The notes: a model not told the origin generated them from the sequence alone. Shown: positions 8,771-18,629, numbered from the stretch's first letter. The stretch: 64,000 nucleotides of DNA from Caballeronia sordidicola (GCF_000729995.1 NZ_JNFG01000203.1:17210-81209); one strand, 5' to 3'. Numbers and translations: made by a program.

Positions 8771-10314
8771 ACCTAGCCCATGTCAATGCAAGCCCTGCGC
8801 GCCGCGTTACGCAGGAAGGCTTGAGCGAGCTCGAACAGGAACTGGCGCGCGCGTCGTTCGGTCCGCTCGCGGCGGACGACGACGTTGAACCGACGATCGA
8901 AGAAATCGCGGCCCAGACCATTGTCGATCTCGCCGACATGGCGAACAACCCGTATCTGGATGGCTGGCGCGCGCAGCTCGAAGCGAGCAAGGCGCGCAGC
9001 CAGATATCGAAACCGTTGCGTGCGTGCGGGCGTCTCACGCGTGCAGCCGGCCTGGTGCTCGAAGCCGTCGGATTGAAGCTGGGCGTGGGCTCGGAATGCA
9101 TGATCGAGTTGCCGGCCGGCAGTTCGATTCCCATGGCCGAAGCCGAAGTCGTCGGTTTCTCCGGCGACAAGCTGTTCCTCATGCCGACCACCGAAGTCTC
9201 CGGCCTGTTGCCCGGCGCGCGCGTGTATCCGCTGGAAAGCGCGCCGATCAACGACCCGATGGCCGGCGCCAAGCGTCTGCCGGTCGGCTGGGAAATGCTC
9301 GGCCGCGTGGTCGATGCGTCGGGCAAGCCGCTCGATGGGCTTGGGCCCCTTGGCTCGAAGATCGATGCGCCGCTGACCGCGCCGACCATCAACCCGCTCA
9401 ATCGCGAACCCATTCACAAGGTGCTCGACGTCGGCGTGCGCGCGATCAATGCGTTGCTGACCGTGGGACGCGGCCAGCGCATGGGCCTGTTCGCGGGTTC
9501 GGGCGTGGGCAAGTCCGTGCTGCTCGGCACCATGGCGCGTTATACGAGCGCCGAAGTGATCGTGATCGGGCTGATTGGCGAACGGGGCCGCGAGGTGAAG
9601 GAATTCATCGAGCAGATTCTTGGCGAGGACGGGCTTGCGCGCTCGGTCGTGGTGGCGGCGCCGGCTGATGTGTCACCTATTTTGCGGATGCAGGGCGCGA
9701 GTTACGCGACCTCGCTGGCCGAATATTTCCGGGATCAGGGCAAACACGTACTGCTGCTGATGGATTCGCTCACGCGCTATGCCATGGCACAGCGCGAGAT
9801 TGCGCTCGCGATCGGCGAACCCCCCGCCACCAAAGGCTATCCGCCCTCCGTGTTCGCCAAATTGCCGGCGCTGGTCGAGCGGACCGGGAACGGCCGGGAG
9901 GGAGCCGGATCGATCACGGCGTTTTATACGGTCTTGACTGAAGGGGACGATCAGCAGGATCCTATCGCCGACTCAGCACGGGCCATTCTCGACGGCCATA
10001 TTGTGTTGTCGCGTTCGTTGGCCGAAGCGGGGCATTATCCCGCCATCGATATTGAAGCGTCCATCAGCCGGGCAATGACAGCGCTGATCGACGACAAGCA
10101 CCTGGACCGGGTGCGTTTGTTCAAGCAGATGTTGTCGCGCTACCAGCGCAATCGCGATTTGATCAATGTCGGGGCGTATTCCACGGGGCGGGATGCGTTA
10201 CTCGATCGGGCGATTGCGCTGTACCCGCGGATTGAAGCGTTTTTGCAGCAAGGATTTCGTGAGCAGGCCATGTTTGAACCCAGCCTGGCTCAACTCGATG
10301 CTTTATTCGAATAG
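8764..10314 (+). CDS. fliI: Flagellum-specific export ATPase FliI
   Basis: A 516-residue F1-beta-like ATPase with a GTG start preceded by GGGAGG. Walker A is GSGVGKS at about residue 245. Further on are GERGREVKEFIE and the family signature LLLMDSLTRYAMAQREIALAIGEPPATKGYPPSVF. The N-terminal part is about 50 residues longer than enteric FliI. It energises substrate unloading at the export gate together with FliH and FliJ. Confidence 0.97.
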   Translation: MVNLAHVNASPARRVTQEGLSELEQELARASFGPLAADDDVEPTIEEIAAQTIVDLADMANNPYLDGWRAQLEASKARSQISKPLRACGRLTRAAGLVLEAVGLKLGVGSECMIELPAGSSIPMAEAEVVGFSGDKLFLMPTTEVSGLLPGARVYPLESAPINDPMAGAKRLPVGWEMLGRVVDASGKPLDGLGPLGSKIDAPLTAPTINPLNREPIHKVLDVGVRAINALLTVGRGQRMGLFAGSGVGKSVLLGTMARYTSAEVIVIGLIGERGREVKEFIEQILGEDGLARSVVVAAPADVSPILRMQGASYATSLAEYFRDQGKHVLLLMDSLTRYAMAQREIALAIGEPPATKGYPPSVFAKLPALVERTGNGREGAGSITAFYTVLTEGDDQQDPIADSARAILDGHIVLSRSLAEAGHYPAIDIEASISRAMTALIDDKHLDRVRLFKQMLSRYQRNRDLINVGAYSTGRDALLDRAIALYPRIEAFLQQGFREQAMFEPSLAQLDALFE

Positions 10315-10338
10315 AGATAATTTAGGAATCTGACGTCC

Positions 10339-10788
10339 ATGTCCAAGCATCTGCCGATCACTACCCTGATCAACCTCGCGGAAGAAGAACTGGAGGCTGC
10401 CACGAAAAAGCTTGGCAAGCTCCAGCAAGAGCGCGACGAGGTGGAAGGGCAGTTGAATTCGCTGGTCACGTATCGCGATGAATATCACGCGCGTTTTACG
10501 GCGTCGGCGCAGGAAGGCACGACCGCGCAGACGCTGCGTAATTTCCAGGCATTCGTCGATACCCTCGATTCCGCCATCAATCAGCAGCGCAAGTTGCTTG
10601 TGGGCGCGAACCACCGGCTGGAAGCGGCCAAGCCGGAATGGCAGCAGCGCAAGCAGAAGCTGGGTTCTTACGAAGTGCTGGCTGCGCGCGGCGACGCAGT
10701 GCGGGCGAAGCAGGAATCGCGAATCGAACAACGTGATTCCGATGAGCACGCTTCCAAGATGTTGCGGATGCGCGCCGAAAAGGCATGA
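10339..10788 (+). CDS. fliJ: Flagellar export protein FliJ
   Basis: A 149-residue antiparallel coiled coil (charged heptad-like pattern from about residue 12 to the end). FliJ is the stalk of the export ATPase and contacts FlhA; it also escorts chaperones. Identity rests on size, helical composition and position between fliI and fliK. Confidence 0.93.
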   Translation: MSKHLPITTLINLAEEELEAATKKLGKLQQERDEVEGQLNSLVTYRDEYHARFTASAQEGTTAQTLRNFQAFVDTLDSAINQQRKLLVGANHRLEAAKPEWQQRKQKLGSYEVLAARGDAVRAKQESRIEQRDSDEHASKMLRMRAEKA

Positions 10789-10833
10789 TTTTTATAGCGA
10801 TGTTTATCTTGCACAAGATGCGAGGGCTCCTGC

Positions 10834-12393
10834 ATGTCCACCGTTAATACTTCCAGCACGATGCTTAGCTTGAGCGCTGCCCAATCGCGGAACGCGGCGG
10901 CAACGTCGGCGAGCGATGACGCGGCGGCATCGTTTGTTTCAACGCTGCACAACATAACCACCAAGGCTAACGAGGAAGCGGCGGCTCAGGCGCGGGTGCA
11001 AGCGCAGGCGCAGGCGGCGAAAGCTGCAGCGGCGGCATCGGCGGCGAGGGGCGGCGTTCACGACGCAGCCAAGCCCGACGATGCTTCAACTGCACAGGCT
11101 AAAGCAGCGGCGGATCAGGCCGACAGCGCGGACCAGGCTGCGGCGGCAGATCAGACGCAGGGGGCGGGTTCGAGCGCTTCGACGTCGTCGGATTCTTCGA
11201 CGTCATCGACCTCGTCCGCTTCATCGGCTTCATCCGCGGCCGATCAAACGCAGGCCGCGACCGCATCCGCGGCTGCGGCAAACGCGACGGCTTCGGCTCA
11301 GACCGATTCCGATGCAGCGAAGACGCAGCCCGAAGCCACAGCGGCGGCGGCAGCAGCGACGGCGGCTGCGACCGTAGCGGCCATGTTGAAGGCACGCGGC
11401 GGTGCGGCCGCCGATCCGGCCACGGCTTCGACTGATCCGGCTACGGCCGCGATGGATGCGCAAGCGGCGAGTGCGACGTCTTCCACGCAGTCGAAGGACA
11501 AGCCGAGCGACGCCAAGACCGCGGATGATGCGCTTCAGGCTGCGCTCGCGCAGTTGGCGAATACGCAGGGTGCTGCAACGCCATCGCCCGATGCAGCGGC
11601 AGCGGCGGCCGCAGCCGCGGCGAATGGTGCGATTGCGGCCAACGCTGCGAATGCGAACGCGGGCGGCAAGGGCGGTGGTTCGAGGCAGTCGGGCCGGGCG
11701 ATATCGCTCACGGCGTCCTCGGGCGATGCGGCGAGCCGGCCATCAACGACGCAGCAAGCCGGCGCGACATCGGCTACGCAACAAGCCGAGGCAACGGCGC
11801 TGGCTTCCGCAACGCCTGCCGATGATGGCAGTGCTGCCTACAAAGCGACTGCTGACGCTGCGGCACATTCGGCTTCCATGCAGGCAGCGTCGGCGAGCGC
11901 GGGCAGCGCTCCCGTGCAGAGCGCTGCGACGGCTGCTGGCAGCGCGGCTATTGCGCCGCATGTCGGGGCGAGTGGATGGGACGAGGCGTTTAGCCAGAAG
12001 GTGGTGTTTCTGTCGAATGGTCATCAACAGAGTGCTGAATTGACGTTGAATCCGAAGGATCTGGGGCCGTTGCAGGTGGTCTTGCAGGTCACGGACAACC
12101 ACGCGCACGCGTTGTTTGTTTCGACGCATGCGCAGGTTCGGGCGGCGGTCGAGGCGGCGTTACCGACTTTGCGTGAAGCGATGCAGGCGAGCGGAATTGG
12201 ATTGGGCAGCGCGAGCGTAAGCGATGGGTTCGTGGGTCAGCAGTCGAGCCAGCAGAATGGCGGAGCGTCATCGAATGCGGGGCGAGGCGGGCGGGGCTTG
12301 GGCGGAGTGGACGACGGCGGAAGCGCGGACACACTGAGCTCGATCAGCATCCCGATGCGCAAACAGGTGGGATTGGTCGATACGTTTGCTTGA
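10834..12393 (+). CDS. fliK: Flagellar hook-length control protein FliK
   Basis: A 519-residue molecular ruler. The first 380 residues are extremely Ala/Ser/Thr/Asp-rich low complexity, and only the C-terminal domain (about 390-480) is conserved: WDEAFSQKVVFLSNGHQQSAELTLNPKDLGPLQVVLQV, then HAQVRAAVEAALPTLREAM. FliK is exported during hook growth and its C-domain switches FlhB specificity from hook to filament substrates. It ends the fliFGHIJK operon and is followed by an intrinsic terminator. Confidence 0.93.
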   Translation: MSTVNTSSTMLSLSAAQSRNAAATSASDDAAASFVSTLHNITTKANEEAAAQARVQAQAQAAKAAAAASAARGGVHDAAKPDDASTAQAKAAADQADSADQAAAADQTQGAGSSASTSSDSSTSSTSSASSASSAADQTQAATASAAAANATASAQTDSDAAKTQPEATAAAAAATAAATVAAMLKARGGAAADPATASTDPATAAMDAQAASATSSTQSKDKPSDAKTADDALQAALAQLANTQGAATPSPDAAAAAAAAAANGAIAANAANANAGGKGGGSRQSGRAISLTASSGDAASRPSTTQQAGATSATQQAEATALASATPADDGSAAYKATADAAAHSASMQAASASAGSAPVQSAATAAGSAAIAPHVGASGWDEAFSQKVVFLSNGHQQSAELTLNPKDLGPLQVVLQVTDNHAHALFVSTHAQVRAAVEAALPTLREAMQASGIGLGSASVSDGFVGQQSSQQNGGASSNAGRGGRGLGGVDDGGSADTLSSISIPMRKQVGLVDTFA

Positions 12394-12420
12394 TTTAGCG
12401 TAAGCAGCCAATACCAAAGA

Positions 12421-12452
12421 AGCCGCGTTCCCGAAAGGGGCGCGGCTTTTTT
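12421..12452 (+). terminator. Intrinsic terminator after fliK
   Basis: Stem AGCCGCG / CGCGGCT with an inner CCC-GAAA-GGG, directly followed by TTTTTT. It closes the fliF-fliK transcription unit and separates it from fliL. Confidence 0.9.
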
Positions 12453-12632
12453 GTCGTGGTGCTTTTCTACCGCCCTTGGCTCGGCGTTGTTTGCTCCGAT
12501 CGCAACCAGCCCCTTCCACCAACCCCCGCAAACGGCTAACTCACGAGTAAGCCCCAATTCCCCCCTCTATTCCCCTCATCGCAACCCTCCGAAATCGCCA
12601 ACAATTCAGGCTACAGAAAGAGGTCCGCAACC

Positions 12633-13127
12633 ATGGCAAGCACCACCGCAACTCAACAACCCATCGTCACCGCGAAGAGCGGCAAGATGAAGCGCATCCT
12701 GCTGATCACAGTGGGCATTATCGTTTTGCTGGGCGCCGGCGGGGCTGGTGCTTACTACTACTTCCTGCAGAAGCCCCCTGTGGGTGCGGTGAAGAAGGCT
12801 GCACCCGCCGCGCCGCCGGTGTTCTTCCCGCTGGAGTCGATGACGGTCAATCTCCAGTCCGACGACGCCATGCATTACTTGCGTATCGGCTTGACGCTGA
12901 AGCTGCCGGACCAGAAGGCGCAAGCCGCGTTGACCGAACGCATGCCGGAAGTACGCAGCCACATCCTGATGTTGTTGTCGGCGAAGCGGCCGGACGATCT
13001 GGCGGGCATCGACGGCAAGCGTGAGCTTGCGAAGGAACTGCTGGAGACGGTCCAAAAGACCGGAGGTGCGCCTGGCGATCCGGCGCAGGTCCAGGAAGTG
13101 TTGTTCACGGAATTCGTCGTTCAATAA
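12633..13127 (+). CDS. fliL: Flagellar basal body-associated protein FliL
   Basis: A 164-residue single-span inner membrane protein: short cytoplasmic N-terminus, membrane segment about residues 27-48 (ILLITVGIIVLLGAGGAGAYYYF), then the periplasmic stomatin-like domain (MTVNLQSDDAMHYLRIGLTLKL; MPEVRSHILMLLSAKR). FliL surrounds the stator. It is first gene of the fliLMNOPQR operon. The 180-base gap upstream contains CCCCAATTCCCCCC, which recalls the blocks before flhB and flhF. Confidence 0.95.
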   Translation: MASTTATQQPIVTAKSGKMKRILLITVGIIVLLGAGGAGAYYYFLQKPPVGAVKKAAPAAPPVFFPLESMTVNLQSDDAMHYLRIGLTLKLPDQKAQAALTERMPEVRSHILMLLSAKRPDDLAGIDGKRELAKELLETVQKTGGAPGDPAQVQEVLFTEFVVQ

Positions 13128-13248
13128 TCCGCGCGACAACCCTCGCCTTCAGCCGCTTTAGCAAAAGCAAACGCTAACGCGCGCGCTAACTGTAAGAAGC
13201 ACGACAGCCAGGCATCAAGCAACCGCGCACAGGAACCAAGGAACACTC

Positions 13249-14247
13249 ATGGGCCACGAAGAGTTCATGTCGCAGGAGGAGGTGGATGCCCTGCTCAAGG
13301 GCGTCACCGGGGAAGTCGACGCAGTCGCCGACGAAACACGCTTCCATGGCGTGCGCCCCTACAACCTCGCGACGCAGGAACGCATCGTCCGGGGCCGGAT
13401 GCCGGGCCTGGAAATCATCAACGACCGCTTCGCGCGCCTCTTGCGCGTGGGCATCTTCAACTTCATGCGGCGCTCGGCGGAAATCTCCGTCGGTCCGGTG
13501 AAGGTGCAGAAGTACAGCGAATTCACCCGCAACCTGCCGATCCCGACGAACCTGAACCTCGTCCACGTGAAGCCGTTGCGCGGCACCTCACTGTTCGTGT
13601 TCGACCCGAACCTCGTCTTCTTTGTCGTCGATAACCTCTTCGGCGGCGACGGCCGTTTCCACACGCGCGTTGAAGGCCGCGAGTTCACGCAGACCGAGCA
13701 ACGCATCATCAGCAAGCTGCTGAACCTCGTGTTCGAACACTACGCGGCATCGTGGAAAAGCGTGCGGACGCTTAACTTCGAATACGTGCGCTCGGAAATG
13801 CACACGCAGTTCGCCAACGTGGCCACGCCGAACGAGATTGTGATCGTCACGCAGTTTTCCATCGAATTCGGATCGACCGGCGGCACGCTGCATATCTGCA
13901 TGCCGTATTCGATGATCGAACCGATCCGCGACATCCTCTCCTCGCCGATTCAAGGCGAAGCGCTGGAAGTGGATCGCCGCTGGATCCGGGTGCTGTCGCA
14001 ACAAGTGCAGGCGGCCGAAGTGGAACTCACGGTGGATCTGGCGGAGATCGGCACGACCTTCGAAAAGATTCTCAACATGCGGGCAGGCGATGTCCTGCCG
14101 ATCAACGTGCCCGAAGTCGTCACGGCAAAAGTGGACGGCGTGCCAGTGATGGAATGCGGCTACGGAATTTTCAATGGTCAATACGCGTTGCGCGTCCAGA
14201 AGATGATCAGCGCAACCGACACGATGAAGGAAGGTGGATATGAGTGA
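13249..14247 (+). CDS. fliM: Flagellar motor switch protein FliM
   Basis: A 332-residue C-ring protein. The N-terminal CheY-P binding motif is MSQEEVDALLKGV (residues 7-19); the middle domain follows (FNFMRRSAEISVGPVKVQKYSEF, GGDGRFHTRVEGREFTQTEQRI) and a SpoA-type C-domain binds FliN. Start 13249 has AAGGA upstream; the internal Met at 13267 is an alternative. It overlaps fliN by 8 bases. Confidence 0.97.
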   Translation: MGHEEFMSQEEVDALLKGVTGEVDAVADETRFHGVRPYNLATQERIVRGRMPGLEIINDRFARLLRVGIFNFMRRSAEISVGPVKVQKYSEFTRNLPIPTNLNLVHVKPLRGTSLFVFDPNLVFFVVDNLFGGDGRFHTRVEGREFTQTEQRIISKLLNLVFEHYAASWKSVRTLNFEYVRSEMHTQFANVATPNEIVIVTQFSIEFGSTGGTLHICMPYSMIEPIRDILSSPIQGEALEVDRRWIRVLSQQVQAAEVELTVDLAEIGTTFEKILNMRAGDVLPINVPEVVTAKVDGVPVMECGYGIFNGQYALRVQKMISATDTMKEGGYE

Positions 14248-14677
14248 CGTAACTGAACCGGGCACGCTGCCGTCCGATCCGCTCAAGGGCGAGGACTTCG
14301 GCATGGACGACTGGGCGAGCGCGCTGGCTGAGCAGAACGGCAATGAAACGCCGGCGGCGGCTTCATCGGCGGGATTGTTCCAGCCTTTGTCGAAAGTCGA
14401 GGCGCCCACGACGCGCAATGACATCGACATGATTCTCGACATCCCCGTGCAGATGACGGTGGAACTCGGGCGGACCAAGATCGCGATCCGCAACCTGCTG
14501 CAACTGGCGCAGGGATCGGTGGTGGAACTCGACGGCCTGGCCGGCGAACCGATGGACGTGCTGGTCAACGGCTGCCTGATTGCGCAGGGCGAAGTCGTGG
14601 TGGTCAACGACAAGTTCGGTATCCGTCTCACCGACATCATCACGCCGTCCGAACGCATCAGGAAGTTGAATCGATGA
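14240..14677 (+). CDS. fliN: Flagellar motor switch protein FliN
   Basis: A 145-residue protein: variable N-terminal half and the SpoA domain (DIPVQMTVELGRTKIAIRNLLQLAQGSVVELDG, then VNDKFGIRLTDII). ATG 14240 is preferred to the in-frame GTG at 14234 because AGGAAGG is correctly spaced for it. FliN forms the base of the C-ring and docks FliH-FliI. Confidence 0.95.
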   Translation: MSDVTEPGTLPSDPLKGEDFGMDDWASALAEQNGNETPAAASSAGLFQPLSKVEAPTTRNDIDMILDIPVQMTVELGRTKIAIRNLLQLAQGSVVELDGLAGEPMDVLVNGCLIAQGEVVVVNDKFGIRLTDIITPSERIRKLNR

Positions 14678-15222
14678 AACGCTTTGCCGCCGCGCCGGCC
14701 GCATTGGCCTTGGCAGCGCTTGCCATGACGCTTAGCGCCCACACAGCTCACGCCGCCGACATGAACGCCGTCAATCACGCGGCGCAGATTGCATCGGGCG
14801 TTGGGGCCGGCACAGCCGTGCCGTCGCTCGGCGTGGGCGCGGTGCTGCAGACGCTGCTCGGACTGGCGATCGTGATCGCGTTCGTGTTCGGCTGCGCGTG
14901 GCTTGCACGCAAGTTCGGCGTTGCCGGTACGAAACGCACGGGGCTGGTGAAGGTGATTGGCGGAGCGTCGCTTGGCAACAAGGAGCGCGTCTCGGTGGTG
15001 GAGATCGGCGATACGTGGCTCGTGCTCGGCGCGGCGCCCGGCAATGTGCGGCTGCTGCACACCATGCCGGCGGGATCGGCGGAACTCAAGCTCGACGGCA
15101 CGCAAGCAGGCGTCTCCCCTGAAGGGCAGGCGCTGCAAGGCAGTTTCGGTCAACGTTTTCGCGATGCCCTCGCCGGCGAAGCGACCAAACGTCTGCAAAA
15201 ATTCGCAGGCGGGAGCAAGTGA
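14674..15222 (+). CDS. fliO: Flagellar biosynthetic protein FliO
   Basis: A 182-residue protein with a cleavable-looking N-terminal signal (ALALAALAMTLSAHTAHAA) and one membrane segment (about residues 50-68, LGLAIVIAFVFGCAWLA), followed by a cytoplasmic domain (LVKVIGGASLGNKERVSVVEIGDTWLVLG). FliO helps FliP fold into the export gate. ATGA overlaps join it to fliN, and TGATG to fliP. Confidence 0.93.
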   Translation: MKRFAAAPAALALAALAMTLSAHTAHAADMNAVNHAAQIASGVGAGTAVPSLGVGAVLQTLLGLAIVIAFVFGCAWLARKFGVAGTKRTGLVKVIGGASLGNKERVSVVEIGDTWLVLGAAPGNVRLLHTMPAGSAELKLDGTQAGVSPEGQALQGSFGQRFRDALAGEATKRLQKFAGGSK

Positions 15223-15986
15223 TGCGGTTTAAGTTTCTAGCACGCTGTGTGGGATTGGCGGTACCCGTGGTCATGCTGGCCCTCCCCTACACCGCTTTCG
15301 CCCAAAGCACAGCAGGACTTCCGGCGTTCAACACGAGCGCTGGTCCGAACGGCGGCACGACATATTCGCTCAGCGTCCAGACGATGCTGCTGCTTACCAT
15401 GCTGTCGTTCCTGCCGGCCATGCTGCTGATGATGACGGGCTTCACGCGCATCATCATTGTGTTGTCGCTGTTGCGGCAGGCGCTGGGCACGACCAGCACG
15501 CCGCCTAATCAGGTACTCGTCGGACTCGCTCTGTTTCTCACGCTGTTCGTGATGTCGCCGGTCCTCGACCGCGCTTACGTGGACGCATACAAGCCTTTCT
15601 CCGACGGCACGATCACGATGGACCAGGCCATGACGCGCGGCGTCGCGCCGTTCAAGCAATTCATGCTGCGCCAGACCCGCGAAGCCGATCTCGCGCTGTT
15701 CGCCCGGATCGCAAAAGCGCCGCCGATGAACGGTCCCGAAGACGTGCCGCTCTCGCTGCTTGTGCCGTCGTTTGTGACGAGCGAGCTCAAGACCGGCTTC
15801 CAGATCGGCTTCACCATCTTCATCCCGTTTCTCATCATCGACATGGTGGTGGCGAGCGTGCTGATGTCGATGGGGATGATGATGGTGTCACCCACCACCA
15901 TTTCGCTGCCGTTCAAGCTGATGTTGTTCGTGCTGGTGGACGGCTGGCAGTTGCTGATCGGCTCGCTCGCGCAGAGCTTCGTTTAA
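15222..15986 (+). CDS. fliP: Flagellar export gate protein FliP
   Basis: A 254-residue gate protein with a signal peptide (to about AFAQS), four membrane segments and the family motifs MLSFLPAMLLMMTGFTRIIIVLSLLR and MGMMMVSPTTISLPFKLMLFVLVDGW. It forms the FliP5FliQ4FliR1 gate. ATG 15222 gives a one-base overlap with fliO; an in-frame GTG lies 3 bases earlier. Confidence 0.97.
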   Translation: MRFKFLARCVGLAVPVVMLALPYTAFAQSTAGLPAFNTSAGPNGGTTYSLSVQTMLLLTMLSFLPAMLLMMTGFTRIIIVLSLLRQALGTTSTPPNQVLVGLALFLTLFVMSPVLDRAYVDAYKPFSDGTITMDQAMTRGVAPFKQFMLRQTREADLALFARIAKAPPMNGPEDVPLSLLVPSFVTSELKTGFQIGFTIFIPFLIIDMVVASVLMSMGMMMVSPTTISLPFKLMLFVLVDGWQLLIGSLAQSFV

Positions 15987-16005
15987 TAGCGTCAGGAATC
16001 AAACG

Positions 16006-16275
16006 ATGACACCCGAATCCGTCATGTCGATAGCGCACCAGGCCATGTACGTGGCGCTGTTGCTCGCGGCTCCCTTGCTGTTGGTCGCGCTCGTGGTTGG
16101 CCTGGTCGTGAGCCTGTTCCAGGCCGCGACCCAGATCAACGAAAGCACGCTTTCGTTCATTCCGAAATTGCTCGCGGTAGCGCTTACGCTCGTGATCGCT
16201 GGACCGTGGATGATGGAAACGCTGCTCGATTACATGCGCCACGTTTTCACCATCACACCCGCCATCACCGGCTAA
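16006..16275 (+). CDS. fliQ: Flagellar export gate protein FliQ
   Basis: An 89-residue two-helix membrane protein. MYVALLLAAPLLLVALVVGLVVSLFQAATQINESTLSFIPK is diagnostic. It wraps the FliP-FliR core of the export gate. AGGA lies before the ATG; two bases separate it from fliR. Confidence 0.96.
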   Translation: MTPESVMSIAHQAMYVALLLAAPLLLVALVVGLVVSLFQAATQINESTLSFIPKLLAVALTLVIAGPWMMETLLDYMRHVFTITPAITG

Positions 16276-16277
16276 CG

Positions 16278-17069
16278 ATGTTCTCCGTCACTTACGCGCA
16301 GCTCAATGTCTGGCTGACGTCGTTCCTCTGGCCGTTCACGCGCATCCTCGCGCTGATCGCAACGGCGCCATTGCTGAGCCATCAGGCTATTCCAATTCGC
16401 GTCAAGGTCGCGATCGCGGCGTTCATGGCGCTGATCGTGGCGCCGACTATCGGCGCGGTGCCGCAAGTGACCGTGTTTTCCGCCGATGGCGTGATGATCA
16501 TCATCAACCAGTTCCTGGTCGGCGCGGCGCTCGGCATGACGATGCAGATTGCGTTCGCTACCATCGACGCCGCGGGCGAGTTTATCGGCATGCAAATGGG
16601 CCTTGGTTTTGCGATGCTTTACGACCCGCGCGCCGGTGGGAATTCGGTGGTGATATCGCGGTACCTGAACACGATCGCCATGCTCGCGTTCCTTGTGTTC
16701 GATGGCCACCTGCAAATGATCAGCGCGCTCGTGCAGACGTTTCAGAGCGTGCCGGTGAGCGCAAACGTGCTGGGTTCAGCCACGTTCGCGCGCGGGTGGC
16801 AGACGCTTGCCACGTACGGTATGAGCGTGTTTTCGACGGGTTTGCTGCTGTCGCTGCCGGTGGTCACCGCGTTGCTGATCGCCAACCTCGCGCTGGGCAT
16901 CCTGAATCGCGCGGCGCCCCAGATCGGGATTTTCCAGGTGGGCTTTCCGGTCACCATGCTGGTCGGATTCCTGCTCATCCAGTTGATGATCCCCAACATG
17001 ATCCCGTTCTTCCAGCGCATTTTCGATAGCGGTATCGACCAGATGGGGCGCGTGGCGGCTGCGCTTTAG
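16278..17069 (+). CDS. fliR: Flagellar export gate protein FliR
   Basis: A 263-residue polytopic protein begun at MFSVTYAQLNVWL (16278). A longer in-frame ORF from 16206 would overlap fliQ deeply and is rejected. Family motifs: PLLSHQAIPIRVKVAIAAFMALIVAP and GEFIGMQMGLGFAMLYDP. It is last of the fliL-R operon. About 100 bases later the Wadjet operon begins, so low read-through from the flagellar operon into jetA is possible since no terminator was found. Confidence 0.96.
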   Translation: MFSVTYAQLNVWLTSFLWPFTRILALIATAPLLSHQAIPIRVKVAIAAFMALIVAPTIGAVPQVTVFSADGVMIIINQFLVGAALGMTMQIAFATIDAAGEFIGMQMGLGFAMLYDPRAGGNSVVISRYLNTIAMLAFLVFDGHLQMISALVQTFQSVPVSANVLGSATFARGWQTLATYGMSVFSTGLLLSLPVVTALLIANLALGILNRAAPQIGIFQVGFPVTMLVGFLLIQLMIPNMIPFFQRIFDSGIDQMGRVAAAL

Positions 17070-17172
17070 ATTCTCCTCGACACGTAACAAATCAACCTCA
17101 CGCGCTTGGCGGCTCCGCCGCGCGGCTATCATTCCATTTATTTCCCTTGGCCGACGGTCACGTGCTTCGCCC

Positions 17173-18627
17173 ATGAACCTCGACTATTTCACCCTCGATC
17201 AGTTGCGCCAGAACCATCCGGCGTGGCGCCTCCTGCGATCCGATCACTCTCCCCTCGTCGCAAGCTTCCTGCAACGGACCTTCATCGCGCCCAACGTGCG
17301 GGTGATGTCACAGGCCGATCTAGCCGAGGCGCTGGAGGATGAATTGTTCGGTCTGCGCGAACAGTTGGGGTCCGCAGCCTTCCCGAAAACGGCGCAGGGT
17401 TACCTGGACGACTGGGCCGCCAACGACAAAGGCTGGCTGCGCAAGTTCTATCCTCAGGGTTCGGACGAACCTCACTTCGATCTAACCCCTGCCACTGAGA
17501 AAGCCATCGCGTGGTTGGGGACGCTGGTTGAACGCAGCTTTGTCGGCACCGAGTCCCGGCTGCTCACCCTCTTCGAATTGCTCAAACAAATGAGCGAAGG
17601 AAGTGAAAGCGACCCGCAGGCCCGGATCGCGGAGTTGCAGAAACGGCGCGACGACATCGACGCGGAAATCGCCCGGGCGCTGACAGGCGATATAGCGCTC
17701 CTCGATGACACCGAGCTGAAAGACCGGTTCCAGCAATTCATCGCGTTAGCGCGGGAACTCTTGACCGACTTTCGTGAGGTGGAGCAGAATTTTCGGGGCC
17801 TGGACCGGCGCGTGCGCGAACGTGTTGCGTTGTGGGACGGCGCCAAAGGTGCGCTGCTGGAGGAAATCCTTGGCGAGCGCGACGCCATTTCCGACTCCGA
17901 TCAGGGGCGAAGTTTTCGCGCCTTTTGGGATTTCCTGATGTCTAGCAGCAGGCAGGAAGAGTTGTCGATGCTGCTAGAACGCGTGCTGGCGCTGCCGCCT
18001 GTCGCGGAACTTAAGCCGGACGGCCGCACTCGCCGGGTTCACTACGATTGGCTGGAAGCCGGTGAGCATACACAGCGAACCGTGGCCGCGCTTTCGCAGC
18101 AGTTGCGACGGTTCCTCGACGATCAGGCGTGGCTGGAAAATCGCCGCATCATGGACATCCTGCGCGACGTGGAGATGCATGCATTGGCTGTGCGCGAGCA
18201 GCCGCCACCCGGTCAGATAATGAGCATCGCCGACACGGCGGCAGACATTGAGTTACCTATGGAAAGGCCACTGCACGTCCCGTCTTTCAAACCACGCTTG
18301 GCCGATATTGCACTCGAAGCCGGTGACGCCGACGTGGATGCGGGCGCGCTCTATTCGCAGGTCGTGATCGATCGCGAAAGGCTTGCGTGGCACATCCGTC
18401 ATGTCCTGCAGGATCGCGCTCAAGTGACGTTGCGGGAGCTATGTGACATGCAACCGCTTGAGCACGGTTTGGCGGAACTGGTGGCCTACCTGCAACTCGG
18501 CAGCGACTCATTTACGACGGTGGTGGATGAACAAGCGGTCGATATTGTGACCTGGCAAGGCAAGGGGCCAAGCGGCGGGCAACAAACGCGGCAAGCCAGC
18601 TTTCCGCGTGTCATTTTTGTGAGGTAA
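17173..18627 (+). CDS. jetA: Wadjet type I protein JetA (DUF3375, kleisin-like)
   Basis: A 484-residue DUF3375 protein. The start FTLDQLRQNHPAWRLLRSDHSPLVASFLQRTF and the helical middle (AELQKRRDDIDAEIARALTG) are family features. JetA is the MukF-like kleisin that bridges the JetC SMC heads in the Wadjet loop-extruding complex. The operon order jetA-B-C-D and tight spacing (2-base gap to jetB) support the call. No strong ribosome binding site is seen before the ATG. Confidence 0.93.
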   Translation: MNLDYFTLDQLRQNHPAWRLLRSDHSPLVASFLQRTFIAPNVRVMSQADLAEALEDELFGLREQLGSAAFPKTAQGYLDDWAANDKGWLRKFYPQGSDEPHFDLTPATEKAIAWLGTLVERSFVGTESRLLTLFELLKQMSEGSESDPQARIAELQKRRDDIDAEIARALTGDIALLDDTELKDRFQQFIALARELLTDFREVEQNFRGLDRRVRERVALWDGAKGALLEEILGERDAISDSDQGRSFRAFWDFLMSSSRQEELSMLLERVLALPPVAELKPDGRTRRVHYDWLEAGEHTQRTVAALSQQLRRFLDDQAWLENRRIMDILRDVEMHALAVREQPPPGQIMSIADTAADIELPMERPLHVPSFKPRLADIALEAGDADVDAGALYSQVVIDRERLAWHIRHVLQDRAQVTLRELCDMQPLEHGLAELVAYLQLGSDSFTTVVDEQAVDIVTWQGKGPSGGQQTRQASFPRVIFVR

Positions 18628-18629
18628 GG

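Noticed and set aside
13588..15198. A 536-codon minus-strand ORF opposite fliM, fliN and fliO
   Set aside because: Shadow of overlapping flagellar genes; no start signal and no family resemblance.
17107..17130. GGCGG-CT-CCGCC hairpin between fliR and jetA
   Set aside because: Five-base-pair stem with a 2-base loop and no U-run; too weak to call a terminator.
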